Assembly (NCBI GenBank): GCA_900708905.1
Contig: CAADRB010000001.1
Coordinates: 750,004 to 814,003, forward strand
Source of the DNA: Hymenolepis diminuta
Lineage: Eukaryota > Platyhelminthes > Cestoda > Cyclophyllidea > Hymenolepididae
Reading direction: 5' to 3'
Length of the DNA stretch: 64,000 bases
Shown: one piece after another, positions 13,101 through 28,100 of the stretch
How positions within the stretch are numbered: position 1 is the stretch's first letter
Layout of the letters: the number at the start of each line of letters is the position of its first letter
The notes under the pieces: model-generated
Told to the model about the DNA's origin: nothing
The model's database searches: none
The model's input: the letters and a program-made list of their open reading frames with translations, nothing else
Program-made: the position numbers and the translations under genes

Positions 13101-16100
13101 GACATTGTCTATCTGCTGCTGGAACGTGGTGCCGATCCTAACGCCAAGAATAAGGTACGCGGGAGTTCGTTGAATCTTGTGAATGTGGGCTATGGATTTC
13201 AGTTTATTAAGGATTTAAAGTCGCGCTAATTTTAACCGCTAAGAGTTACCATAAGGGCCAGACCAAGTTGGGTTTACAGATATCTCTTCGCAAAAACCTA
13301 ATGATCTTCTTAAAGGCTAAAAGAATACAACGGTCTTTCCCGGATGAAGAGACTAAGTATTAAGTCGGAACACGAGTGTAATGGACATTCGTAGAGGAAT
13401 TAGAGGGAGGAAGAGATAGGTAGTTGGAATAAGGGTTGTTGGGTTTAAGTGCAGACGCAAGCTGAGAGTCGTTGCCTGACAGTTAGGATGAGCAAACCCA
13501 TGAGTCATCTTGTGTGTTTCACAAACAGTTTGTCCATTGAAAAATAAATTTGCATTTACTTTTATGTTTGTGTATTTGTTTCGTTTAGTCGGACATACTG
13601 ATCCATAGCTTTAAGGTCTTTCAATGAATCGATGTGAGCTTGTTCTTTCAAACTTCTTAATGTTCTAGTAACTTATCACGTTTTTGAAAGCTTAAATAGC
13701 TGGTGGTCTTCATAGAGGGGTACTTTTTAATCATCTTGTATTTTACGCGCATTACAAGTTGAACTACTAAATATACCTTCCCGATTATTCTTAATGCTTC
13801 CCTAAATCCTATCGTCACGTACGAAAAACATTACATTCTGTCAAAATAAGAAGCTATTAAATCATATTTTTTTGTCTGTTTTCTTGTTTGTTCGTCCATT
13901 AGAAACTCCCTTAATCTTTAATATTTTCGATTTTGAATTCAAAATTCATTTTCTAAATTTATGACTATGTCATAAGGTTTTCCATGAAAATCATCATTTT
14001 ACTTAGAGTATAGTCAACATGTGTTAGTTTGTTTTTTTCGTGAGAAAGCGGTCAGTTCTGTCAAATCATTTAAATGTGCTTATAAACAATACCGATTTAC
14101 TCCCAAACCCATTTAAGAACTCCTCTTCCCAAGGTGAGTGTTGGGCAGAGGAGTAGCATCATAGTCGAAAATTGAAGAAAAGAGCTCTCCCAGAAGCCCA
14201 GAGATCAAACTATGTAAATTGTGGTGTATAAAACTTAAATATTACGAAGTGGTTTACGTCTCTCAAATAGAGTGTAAGTTTCACTGCGCTTGACTACATA
14301 GTTTTTTTCTAGAGCTCCTCCTAGTGATTGACCGGAGTTGCATGACATTTCCGTAGAAGCATTTTTCCATAAAGCTGTGAACACTCTTTGAAATTCGGGT
14401 TAGTAATTATTTAAGAAATGCCACTTCTCCCATTTACGTGTGTCATTAAGCATTAATATTTAATAAATAGTAGAGAATGGCACAAGTGATTTAATCCCTT
14501 CGTGAGATTGAGTTTCGCATATGTGAAAATTGAGCTATTAAGATGAGTGTATAGATAACTATAAATGGTATCATCATTTCAACATGGACCATTGAATTAA
14601 TTCAATTTCAATAATATTGGTATTAATATTAATTGGTGAAATGGGCTTAAATTAAACAGAGTTGGAGAATTAGGCACACAGCTTTCAGTAGAACATTTAC
14701 AGAAAGGAGAAAAGTAAATTTATGTATTCTTGTCTTGAAACCGGGACACATTACTCCTATTGCGTTTAGGGGCTCTTTTTTCTTTATAACTTCATTACTT
14801 GAAATTGTTGACAGCGCTCGGTTCAAACCTGTTTCCAGAGCAAGTGGGTGAATGTTGTATATTTGTTTTCAAGAGTGAAAGTTTGTATTCATTCGCATAT
14901 TTTTAATCTCACCCAAATCCAAATTATAACCTAATTTCAAACATTAGGTGGTGATGTTATCCCCGTCTTTAAGGTTACAGAGTCGTTTGTTAGAATATAT
15001 TAGTAAGAATTGTGAAGTTAATAAAGCACAATTCACTAGAATTCCCTAAGGGTGAAATACGCTTAACCGGACATCCTCCATTCTGATTATCGATGAGTAA
15101 AATAACCTGAAAAAGAAGAGTTTCCATTAGATAGGTGTGTCTTGTAGTTATTGAAATGAACTGATATGAAATCCCGAATTTCATAGATATTTTAATGCGT
15201 TTTTATTTGTCTTGCTTACCTAGTGGCCATGACAGAGTGTTTACTCGACAATTCATAAACTTACGCTATTTCAGATTTATAAGCATATGTGTATGTAAGT
15301 TTTATTAAAGGGGTTGCTATCTTTATGTCTTAAGCTCCAAGTCACGGGAGGGTCTATATTCCAGATCAACTAGGGTCTCTCCAGACGCTAATTTTAATCA
15401 TTTGCATTTTATAAAGTGGAAAATTTTAAACCAAGACGGTAATAAGCATATCCTAATTCAAACTTAACTTCCATATGTTAAAGGAATTTTCCTTGAGCAA
15501 TCGTATAGGACGTGTCTGCTATAATTTAGAAGCTCAAAAAGTAAAGATATGGTATTCTATAGTTCACATTTGTCTATTCTGCTGATCAATTTTGGTCATT
15601 TCAATCAGTGGATATGTTTTGTTAGTTACCTTGGATTTCTCCCCCAATGTCTATGTCACTTGCATCATGTAACAAGAAAGATCTCATACACGACTCACTT
15701 AAAATAATAGTCTAATGCAGTGAAGTAACTTATTTCAGATCGCTGAAGTGAAGGTAGTTAAGGAGGACAAGGTAAGAAACCGAAATTTTACCAACAGATC
15801 TAGTTTTTTCAAAGAACGGGTTAGTTCTTATCCAGGTACATGATTTTGCTCAAATTTTTTTATTTTGTAATTTAGTTTTTTTAAGTAATATAGCATAACA
15901 AAAGTCTACTGGTTTTAGAAAGTGCTTTAAATATCTGCCTTATTTTAATAACACTGTCTTATTCACCTTCTCTTAGCCACTAAACAACTGAGATAATTTA
16001 AGTCTTTATGTGAAAAAGAAACTTAATGAAATAAATTCGGTTGAAAATAAACTTATTAAGACACCGGAAAAGAACTATTTTTCCTCATCCCTCTGGTTGG

Positions 16101-19100
16101 CTAGTGAGGTTGATCAAATTAAGCACGAAACGTTTGTTATCGATTCTAGAAGTCAAACTATAGTCATTACACCGCCTAAAATGATCATACTTGGATAATT
16201 ATTGAATCTACGAGAGTTGGACAAGTAAGCCAATTTAAATAGTCAATATTTTAGATTTCCTGCTGTTTATCACTTCGGAATACAAAATAATAAAGATTTG
16301 AGATAATGAAAAACTCAACGAGATTAGCATATTATTATGATATTTTAATGGTTTCGCATATTTAGATTTCAATAGATTTTGCCAGCTCTACTCTTTTATG
16401 TCTAGAAACATGTTTGTACTTAGCTTTTTGTTTCTCTTCCCACTTACAGCAAGGACTAACTCCAGCAGAAATCGCTCGTCACCAGCACTACCTTGCCATC
16501 TTCGACACCCTCAAGACGATTACTACAGTTGTGGACGACTGGGAAGAAACCAGAACCCCAGGAAATGAGGAAGTTATTCTCGATCTGCCAGAAATTACCA
16601 CAACAAACAAAGAAGCTGCTGAAGCTGAGGAATCGGACGATGAATGCAGTGAGTTTCCAAATATCCTCTTTTCCGGTCAAAGTTAAAACCGGTCACTAAA
16701 ACCAGTATCTGATTCCGTAGCACTTATCGTTTGTGAAATTGATAATTTTCTCTCATTTTGGGACAAATATTATTTAGAGGAAGTATAGCTCCTAGTCAAT
16801 ACTTAACCTGCCGGACTATTATTGTGTCTGAAGTCATCTACGATTTTCGAGTGTATCGGTGATGTAGCGGTTATTATGTGTGTCTGCCAAGAAATTGTCA
16901 ACCACTGATGTTCACCCGATAATTTGAACGATCAGTTACTCTAGCTAGTACTGGCTAGCAAAAGACAATAGATTTTGGGTTCTGCGACTATTGATCTCTT
17001 CTCAATATGATTATTAGAAAGTTCCGTCAATAAGATTGTGCACCGATGGCACAGTGATCAACGCGCATATCTAAGTCAGAGGTCGTGAGATCACTTTTCA
17101 TTGGCCCACACCTAGTGACGTGAATGGACAAGCGCAGCTCTCCAGTGGTCAATTCTGATCACCATGCAAATTACTCTTAAGATCTGTTCCACAACACCTT
17201 CTCTCAAAGCAAGTCAAGTATTTTGAACACTTCTAATGGGTTTTGGATGTTTAAATGTGTGATACAATGGTCTACGCTAACGCCCGCTAACCTAGAGTTC
17301 ACAAGATCAGCACACATCCTGTAAAGTGGACGGCTAATCACACTAATTCTTATTGTTTTATAAAATTATTGGCAAAATTCGAATTCCTAACGGGAGAGGT
17401 TTCAGCATACACTTTTCATAATGAGCTCGGGAAGTTTTTCTTTTAATGGGAGTAGGATTTGCTATCTGGGTTCTCGCAAAACGGACTTGAAGATATATCG
17501 GCGCGATAATGCAGAGGGTACCAAATTTGGAATCAGCACATTCACATGTAACAACTTTCATCATTACTACTATCATTTGCATGTAATGCATTACTGGTCT
17601 ACTTATTTATTTATCTTTTGGTGAGCAAATGAGTGCATGTATGCGAGAAATTGGGATACTTAATTTATTTATCTCCCCTCTGCCCCTATTTTGTTGTCAT
17701 TACATCCTCACTCCACCCATAATTTTTCTATCACCCCCATTCATCCATCTCTATCTATTATCGTCGCAGTGGTGCATCCCCACCAACCTGATTATACCTC
17801 CAGTTATCCCTCGCAATATCAGGCAGAATATGTCAGAACTTCTACTCAACATCCAAATAGCCTACATCCTACTGGTAAGTTGGTTTCCCGATTCCTATGC
17901 TAAATATCTTCATGATTTGAATATTTATTGATTTCTTCGCTTTGTAGAGCCTTATGAAAATGAACTCATCTGGGGTGAAATGGAGTACCTGAGTCAACCG
18001 ATGCGTAAGTTAACCAAATCTCTCCCCTAATCCGTACTCTATAAGTAGAACTCTACCCTATAAGTAGAAGAAATGAATATCCTTTAATTTAAAATGTCTT
18101 GTTATTGTGTGTGTGTGTATGTGTGTGTGTGTGTCGGCGGCGCATTGCCCATTACGCTAGTCCACCACGTTAGAGGTTACGGGTTCTACTCCCACCGGCA
18201 CACACCAAGTGATCGGGATGGCCAACCGTACTGGTTAAGTTTGGCTAATATATTGAGAGGCAGAACTCTAGTCTCTTACCGGGGAGGCTCAATAATGTCA
18301 CTCTACCCAATTTGAGCGTTGGAAACAATTTCTTAAAAGAGTTGGGGAATTATTATCATGTTACTCCAAAGTGGATAATAAGAAATTAAAGGATATTTGG
18401 AACAGAGCTCGACAGTAAATGACAAACGAGTTTTAAATAATAGTATAAAAGGTTCCTCTAAGAAGCATCGCTGTACAACTACAAAAGCAAGCTTCATCGG
18501 AAAGGCGATCAAATGCCCATTTATTATTTAAATCTCATTTCCCCCAAAGTGTAATAAATCTGGTTTTTACACATCCAGCTGGATTGTTCAGCTTAAAGCT
18601 GTCGTTATTCAAGTGTTTGATGAGACAGGGATGTGATTTAGATCTATCCCGAACTCATTAACACAGGTAAAGAGAGCGAGGAAACAAAATATTCTGCGTA
18701 AATGCTTGGTGTCACCAGCTTTTTGTGAAGAGGTATGAGATGAGAAGACACTGGCGAACGTATCATAAGAAGTGCACAGATAACCTTCCAACGGGCAGAA
18801 TCCCTTACCAAGTAGAAGGCTATTTTAAGACTTATGTGGAAACAGGGTGATTACGAAATCATGCCATCATGAATTTCACTATGTTAATGAGATTTGACTT
18901 GGTACATTATGAAATAGGTAAAATTAAATATACTGACACCATGGCCATTCCAGAATCTAAACGCCTTAAAATTTGATATAGCCTGAGCTGATTCTACCGT
19001 TCCCTTTATTTAAATGCTATGCGTAATTAAAGATTCCTTTTCCTTTGCCGTGGAAAATAATAAATTATCTTGATATCTGTCAATCAGGAAACCGAATACC

Positions 19101-22100
19101 AATAAATGGTGCAGCAAGAGGTGAGAGATACGTTTTCCGTTCCGTTCTTCCCTAGCGCTATTTTGTGTTTCGCTTTTGTGTTTATTTACCTGTTGTATGA
19201 CGATGCAATGTTGCATGTTTATTCATCACATAAAGTCGCATGCACTCAAATTTAAATGTGTGGGCTCTCAAATTATACTTACCGAAATCTGCGTGGGGTA
19301 GGATTGGAGGTGGGGAAGGGGGGGGAGGAGATATGTGTAAAGTGGTGCTTCTGCATTATAGGGGAGGGGCAGGGAACGGTAGAGGTCGGTTTTGTGTCAC
19401 TCTCCATAATTAGAAGCGTCTTATTGGCCTCTTCAATTCGCTTGTCCCCTATTGGTTTGCGTCCTGTCTTTCGCATCATAAGCATATACACACATAAGTT
19501 TCTTTTGTGTATAAATTTGAGTATTCAGTATGGGCTGCTGTTACTTTTTCGAAGTTTCGTAAGTTTATATTATCTTGTTTGGGGATTGTGCACACTCTGA
19601 AATTTCTTCAATGGATTGCTATAGAAGATTAAACTGATGATTTGTCCTTTGTATTGTATTTAAGCAAGTCCTAATTTTGGATTTGACACCGCACCCTCGA
19701 GTACCGAAAAGTGTCAAGAATATGCTTCTACTCAAGTGAACTTCTTTACACCTGTTGTACCCTTCGGTCTGTGTTGGCCATTTGGTGATTGGTATTTATA
19801 ATCTTATCTTAACCCACAAGCTTTCAGTTCTCGACTTTTCTTACGCTTATTGAGTCGGTGGAGATTGAAAACAAAAATCGATGTCTAACATTGGTGGCTT
19901 TTTTTCTTAAAATTTAGCTCTAACGGGTATAACAGCTACTAACTACTGTTAAAAAGATTATTTCAAAGTCTGTTACGATAGCAACGCGCGCCCTTTGCTC
20001 CATTAGAACTCTGTTACTCTAATTGTTCAACTATAATGAACTCCTCTATTTAATGCGACCTTTGAGTTTTGGTTTAGTGGTTTGCGATTATTGTGAGCGT
20101 TTTTGTTTTTTTCTCAACGTTTCAGATGAACAACTATTGCATGAAACTTCTGCGGTACCTGAGCACACTGAAAATCTTTCGGCAACTTTGATAAGTGATT
20201 TACAAATGGAAGAGGTTAGTTTCTTTTATTTCATTATATTATTAAAAAAATGATTTCTTTCAATCTATTTGGTGATGAAATTATTTAACCATAAAGTGCA
20301 TTGAGCGATTAACTGGAGAACTCTTCCGTCTATTTGTTTTGAGTATTGCTATCTTGTTTCAGCTGTCATTGTTGTAATTTTAAAAGCCCCCTTGGTGATG
20401 TTCCCTGAATATCGACGGGGTACGATTGACTCGAACACAAAGAGAGAGAGAGAGAGAGACAAAGTGCGTTCGCTCCAAGATATTTTTTATCCTAATTCGG
20501 CAACTATTTGTAACATTGAACTGATTTGTCATTGGTTGGAGAAGATTGAACCATTTATTGATGTGACCGTGTGTGATCGATTATACAACGGACAAATCGA
20601 TGAATGACGATTGACTTCACCTTAGCGTGACCTGTCTTGATGATCACTTGGAGGAGTCACGCTAGTGGTATGAAATTGATAATGCACTTTGATAGACAGC
20701 AAGGCATTATATCATCTTATTAGAAAGTAACCAAGCACATTAAGGGAGCATTAACAACGCTTGATTTAAGTAGAAGTAGGGTAGGATTTAACCATTATTG
20801 GATGGTTGCCAATCGATCGAGTGTCGATCTCGTGACTTCTGGTTTTGCAGACGTGCACGCTGATCACTGAAATATCGGGCAACTCATTGAACTCATGAAG
20901 TGAAACTCATGGGATGGGAAAAAGACGATGTTCATTGCTACTTTACCTTGCCATACTAAAAGAAAGTCTTGTCTTTATATTTGTTAAGAAGATAAAGCGA
21001 ATGAAGTTCGTGCAAAAATATTAACGCATTTCAGCGAAGAGTTTTTCTTGTTTTTATCACTCAGGCATTTTTGATTGATCTGAATGACATCGCCACTGAA
21101 TTTCTGCAAATACTTTCAGTCTGAAAAATAAGAAGAGGAAGAAGCAAAACTAAGTGTCCTTCATCTAAGCTCATTATCAATGCATGGTGAGGAGAATAAA
21201 CAAAAATGAAAAGAAGTAATCTTTACATACACATGCATATTTATTTTAACTCTGTGCTATTATTAATCAAATACGAGCGATGTCAAGGTAGTTGAATAGG
21301 ATAAGAAAACAAGAATTCACGGCTCCCTCAAACTACTCTAGATTAGATTTTCCATTAATTAATATTAGGTACTCTTGCTGTACCAGTCGTAACACTGTTT
21401 GTAATGGGAATCAGACAGTTAAAGGGAAGATCTCTTGACAGAAACTAAGTAATGTGATAATGATAGCACTTAAAACCCCTAACCATTTTGGGATGATCAA
21501 GCAGGAAATGTATCTATTGGGACCAGTAGTTACTCAAAGTAACGGCAACAGTCTGGGGGAATTCGGTTGATTTTGCGCTTATTGTTCGGGACCCCAAAAG
21601 GTGAACGTACGTGTGGGAATGAGGTACTACTAAACACATTCATTCCGTGAACAGTAAACGGGTCAGAATAGCTAAGGATATCAAAACAACCAAATTTTTT
21701 TCCCCTGTAGACTTCGAAAGTACTAGCCGGACCAGGTGACCACCTTGACGCTGAATGGGAGATGGAGATTGAGCCCACTCTGAGTGCCGGAAAGAAACCC
21801 CTTGCTGGAGGGTGAGTTTACCTCAGTTACATACGTTGAAGTCAATCTTTTCTCTCGTGCTTATCTCGCTTAATGCTTACCCTCTATTTCCTCTCTCTCT
21901 CTCCCCTCTAGCTACGATAAATTTCTACCCCCATGGTAATGCCTTATGTTTGTTGCCTCCAGTTTTATCATTGTCTCAAGGAATATTTTCTTTTGTTTAT
22001 TTTTTATTGCGTTTGAATTTCTCTCTTTGCCTGCTTTTTACACCACCATTAGCATAGCATACTATGCTCGCCACGAATTTTCTATTAGATTTCAGTCTGA

Positions 22101-25100
22101 TAGTTTGATTTGGATTAACCGGAGCCAGTAGAAATGAGTAGTCACTACTAATAGATTTGCTCTCATGAGATATGATCAGTTCTCTTTGCATGATATTCGC
22201 ACTGTTATTTAATTAATACATTTATACTTTCTTGTTTAGTGAATGAAGGGAGAATGATAGCCGTTATAAGCATATAGCCTAGGTTGATTGCAAATTTAAG
22301 ATTTGCTCTATTTCTGTTTATATTCCAATTATCGCACGCTTTGCTTTTGCTGCAGCAGTGTTCTCTTTATTCAAATTTAATTGTTTTTTTTTCTGTTTAT
22401 TCGATTTGCATTTTTCCTTTGAGCATTATTTTGCTCCCGTTTTGTGATTGTTAATAATATATACACAAGAACTTGATACGCATTACCATAAAGGACACTG
22501 ATGACCCAGTTTCCGTTCATCAGTCTGTTTTTCCATTTATTCAAGAGAAGTGTTTGGCAACATTTCCCTCCTTGCAATTTATTGTCTGTGTTAAGTTAGC
22601 AAACTTACTATAGTCCCTTCTGCTTTGCCACTTCTTCACAGTGATCTTATTGAACTACTAAGAATGATGTCTGGAAAGGCATTTCTGGATTTAAGTAGCC
22701 GTATTCTAAGAGTTTGGTGATAGTAACTATTATACGAAAGAAAATCTTAGTAAGAAGCATCACTAAGCTTAGCGGCTTAATATCATATACCTCTTAATCT
22801 AATTGATCAAAGCTAATGTTGGTGCGTTCATGAGAGTTTAAGATGTTTGAATTTGGACAGGAAATCTAGGGACTGTCTTAATTTCAAAGGATGGTTTCAT
22901 CTCAAATACGTTTGAAAGGTTAGCAGATAAAGAGATGTCGCCTGTGAAGAATCAATCTTTGAAAAACTTTTTATCACCCAGCTGACAGGGTCGTGGACGA
23001 GAAGGACATTTTTTGCTATTTCATCTCAAGATCTGAAACCTACCTTCTGTCTAGATAATGTCCTCATTCGGTCCCTTTACTAAAAAAATAATAGGTCTCT
23101 TCTTGGTTATAAAGTTAATAAGAATTTCAAATCAATGAGTATCTATTTCCAACAAAATATTTTTCCAGTATTTAATTCTGAGGATTCGTAATGCCCCATT
23201 CCGATGTTAGTTTAAATATACCGTCTAAACTAAACGTGTTTTAAGCTTTGTTTAACCGAGATTCTATTGATAGAGTCAACATAAGCTGAGTTTTGGATTT
23301 TCATAGGTTTTCATCGAATGGCTTATATACCAACAGGATGATACTAGTTAAAATGAGTTTCAAATGTCAGAGCCCACCAATGTTTGCTCATGGTAAATCT
23401 TCGTTGAGAAAGGAGTTTCGGTGCTTATCTTGGCGTATTTCGAGTTAGCCATTCTCTTCACGTACTATAATTTTAAATCCTCATCTGTTATATCTTCTGT
23501 CCCCATTTATCTAATGAGATTAGTCATGAATCCTCGGATAACATTTGGAGGAAATGCAAAAAACGTTTCACAGTAATTCCTGAATTTGATTTTTATTCAA
23601 TCCATGCATGTCTTGATTTGTTACTATTCTCTGGCATATTTTGGCGTCGCATAGCTTTCATTTTTCATCTGCATAATCCCCTTCTTGGTCTATACTCTGA
23701 TTTTCTTTACTTTTTCTCTTCCAGCTTCCTTGTCTCATTCCTGGTAGATGCTCGCGGTGGCCTGTTAGAGTCGAAGCGCTATCCGGGATTACGTTTTATT
23801 ATTCCACCTAATGCCTCAATTGGTCCACTCCGCATCATCTGCCGTCTTCTCAGATATCCATCCTACGCTGTACAACCACCACTTAATGATGGTGAAGGCT
23901 TGGCTTGTCGGTAAGTATAGTTTTGGTTTCACCGATTGTCAAATATCTACTTCACATTTAAAGTAGATGTATCTGTTAAGTGGATGTTGTAGCATCTAAC
24001 CAGGACACGAATATGAGACAATTTAAAATATTTAGCGTTTAAATATCGAAATACTGGACCTGCAAAATGGAATAGATATTTGAAAGGCTTTGAAGCAAAT
24101 TGTCTGTTAAACCATTTTTAAAGGGGAAAGACATCAGTAACCGCTATGAAAACCTTAGTCCATAATTCCTAGTAAATCTCTCTAAATATTTATAAAAGCG
24201 AAAACATACTTCTAAGTTTCAACTAGAAAAAAGTTTAAATTTGCTAATAGATAGCATTTCTGCATTCCCATCTGAGTCAAAGCATTGGAAGTAAATCCTC
24301 TTCAAAATTTTGCTGGTTTTATCACAAACGAAATCTTAAAAGTTAAAGCAGAAAACTTAACCATTTCATTTAGAAACATGAATTTTTCCAACGTCAATTA
24401 TATTTAGACGTTGCATTCTTCGCAAGCTAAAATTTTCGGAATTGAATGCTCATTAATCTTACTTCTTTTCAGTAAAATCCGCTTTTGCCCATCCGCCTGG
24501 TAAAAGCAACAACTATTAACTTATTATTAATCAAATTCAATGCTCCTTTCTTTATGTATTAGATACAATGGAGGATAAAATTATATTCAAGTTTATTGTG
24601 CACTGTATTTTTATTGTCGGACTGTCCTTCTTCCTTGTGCGTTAGTAGTAATAATAACCTTGTAGTATTACACGTGGAAGTGAAGGTAAAGCTAATTTGC
24701 GATTCCTTACAAAGAGAACAATCATCAGCTCAGGTCCAGAGAGTGAGAAATGCTCATACATTATGCATGCAGAGTCAAGTTTCGTATCGACATTATTCAT
24801 TCTGCACTTGGCATCCAGATGGGGCCATACCAGCTGCATATCTCTTACCTTGAAGTACATTTCATCTCTTGCGTATGAATCTAGAATAACTATGCTACTT
24901 AAACTCTTTATAAGTAGTTTGGGCTTAATCTCAGAAAGGCACATACTATTTAGACAACTGTTATTTTGAGTATATTTTTTCAATTATTTACCGATCTAAA
25001 TTAACTTAACTACTTAAATTTTCCTATAAGTAGCTCTTAATGTCAAAGTTTCACACATCTGAATACCTGTTATCTTGAAGCTTATTTTATCTGCCTCATA

Positions 25101-28100
25101 TTGGTTTCAAATAATTATATTACTTAAATATTCTTATAAGTAGTTGGTTTTTAAATGGATTGCGCCTAATTTATGACTGATTAGGACACTTGAATTTAAT
25201 TTCAGTCTAGGTTTGGGCCTATTTCCGTTCAGTGACACCATCTAAGCATTTGTATAAGTAGTATAGTCGCTACCGTGCTAAGTTAAGCAAACGTATTTAT
25301 TTAGCTAGTTGTCAAGACAACATGTATTATTAGTATTCGCCTACTTTTGATATTAAGATGATGGGAGATGACCTGGTTCTCTGAAACTATACTACTTCGA
25401 TTTGTTAATAGCTTATTCACGTTAACCAGGATTAACAGAGTAAACGGGTGATCAAATAAGCGTAATTAATTTTCACCACCATTAATTATATAATCCTTTT
25501 AATTCAATAATGTATGTCAATAATAGGCTAAATAAATAAGTTTTTTTATTTTCTCCCGATTCCAATTTTAGTTTAATTGAAGTTGGACCTGTTGGAGTTC
25601 GGTTCAATTCCCCGATTCTCTTTGAGGTACCCTATTGTGCCTCTGTACGTGGCAATCAACGGGAAATAATTGTTCTACGCTCAGAAAACGGCGAAGTTTG
25701 GAAGGAACATCCAGTTGACAATACGGATCAAGCCGTTCAAGATTCTCTTGGTGCGTACTTCGGTACGTTTCACCATTTTTCACTTTTGTGAAAGTATTTG
25801 TTCCACCAATAATGGCATTGTTGTTTTCTAATTTCTCTCAAAGTATCCATGAATTCGTTTACCTGTTAATGGTTAGTCTATTTATACATCCCATTAACTC
25901 TAATGGGTAATTTGGAGGCGTCTTTATTGTTATTTTAATAACCGCGAGGTCGTTTATATCGTCCTTAGTATCAAGGTCTTTGTTTAAGAAAGTATCTATC
26001 GTCTCCTAGCTTTGGAATGGAAGTAAAAGTCTACTTAACTTGCTCATGTATGTCGTCTGTGATTATGGATACACATTAATGGGTTTAAAACTTATGCCAT
26101 ATCTTGAATAAATAACAGAGTTCACCCTTGAGTAAACTCTAGTAAGCACTGTTATGCTAAAAATCGTTGCTAATCTCATCTACCAGCAATTGACCGTAAA
26201 AAGATACAAATATATTGAAGTGACATGATCAATCACGGAATCAGTGGGTCAACTAGCTCTGAATATCATATATATAATCTCACCCATGAATTTGGGAGTC
26301 AGTTCAAGAAATTTGAAAGTAAAACTATACTCCTAATGAAAAAATTTGCAACTCACTGTTTTCAAATAAAATACCACTTTTGACGCTCTGACCTCATTAC
26401 TTGCTCCTTCTTGATCCGCTCTTCCGTTTCATCGCCATAAATTCGTTTTTTATTCTCCTTACTCAGATGCTTTTCTCTGTATTGAACTGCCACAGGTAAT
26501 AGTATTAACAGATGCAATATATGTTACACTAGTCCATGTAATATGATAGGTATTTCCTGCAGCTCACTTTTAAGAATTAATGAAGACAAACCTATTTTAT
26601 CTAATTTCTCTATTGTTCAATAAAATTTCTTTGGGATCAGGTCACACTTAATTAAATTTTAGAGAGTTATCAAGACCAGTTTTTTTTCTGTTTTAAGTAG
26701 CTAAAATGTAGCCAAAACTTGATGAGAAAGTTATTCTTTCTCTCTATATTTGCCGTGCCACACTTCCATTACTTTTCGGAAATATTTTGTGACCCACCGA
26801 AATGTCATTTGGAAAATTTTATTTTAGTTAAGAGTAACAGCAGAAACGTCTTAAATACTTCAATTAATCTCGACCGACAAACTGCTTTGATCTCATGAAT
26901 CGTTTCCCAGTCTACTTATTTGCCATAATAAATTTAATGAACATTGGCATTAAAGTATTAAATAACGCGACTAGCTGACACTGCTCGCGGTTAGTTACAG
27001 CTTTGTCCTCCAACCTTTCGTTAGACATTTTATTTAGTCTGATTAAAAACTTGTCCGCGAAGTAGTTCTTTGCCCTTCTGTCATACTGTCTGGATGAGTT
27101 ATGGTTGACATGCGTGTGTTCTGCTCCCAAACTCTATAGGTTTGCGCAGTTACTTTATCTACTAATTTGTGTTCCTCTTCTTTCTAGCTGACGCAATTCC
27201 ATCAACAGAGTTGAAAAAGCGTCGCGTTCACCGCATCCTCACAAACAGTATTCCACAGTACTTCGCTCTGGTAACTCGCACTCGTCAAGACCTCATTCTT
27301 GTGGGTCCAGATGGCTGCACGCTGACCTCCACTGTCGACCCGCGGGTAAAGGTCACCTTCCCAAGAGGAGCTCTGCAAAAGAAGATCCGGGTAGGTCTGC
27401 AGGTTCAAACTGTTGACCATCGACTGGTTGAAGCATGCCTGGGTTCACCACGATTCGCTGTTTCCCCTATTGTGACCATTGAACCTCGTAGACGTAAATT
27501 CCATCGTCCTATTGTGGTCTTCATTCCCCTACCCAAGGTAGCTGGAAAAGGGGAACACCAAGGAGGAGGAAAGAACCAGACACCGGATCTGTCGACAGTG
27601 AGACTACTCTGTTCGATCACGGGAGGAACTGCCCAGGCTATTTGGGAGGATATTACTGGTAGCTCGCCATTCTCTTTGCAGAAGGATTGTGTATCTTTCA
27701 CTACTACTGTCTCAGCTAGGTATGTTTTACTTTAACCTATGGGAATGTTTAATTTTGTTAGCGAAAAGAGAGAATTTTTTTGTGTAGCTATAAAAATTCA
27801 GAGAAAGTTTCTAAGATTGTGTTATTTATCTCAATATATAAATTCAATATAGTAGTGTTCGCACCTACGTGGTTGATTTCAAATTTGCTTCTCGGATTTA
27901 AGATGGTCTCTTGTTATTGAAGTTTGAGAAAAGATTGTGTATTTCAAGACGAATAATGCCTCCGTTTATAAGATTCTCTCTCCAAAAGGATTCTAACTTA
28001 TTTCCGAATGAGATTGACCGTCCTTATAATATTAGACTGGGATATCGTACCATGTATGGCTGGTCTATATTAGGGAATTGATAATGCACACTTTTCGAAA

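Larger units (their letters stand above)
13155..16449 (+). other. Ankyrin introns around the 33-nt microexon
   Basis: About 3.3 kb between the three-repeat exon and the last-repeat exon. Only the 33-nt candidate exon and a SINE fragment stand out; the 62-residue open frame at 16010 is lysine-rich with no splice support. Confidence 0.55.
20215..23724 (+). other. Ankyrin introns before ZU5
   Basis: Two introns on either side of the 21711-21811 exon. Pyrimidine-rich stretch around 21840-21960; nothing else supported beyond repeats already listed. Confidence 0.5.
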
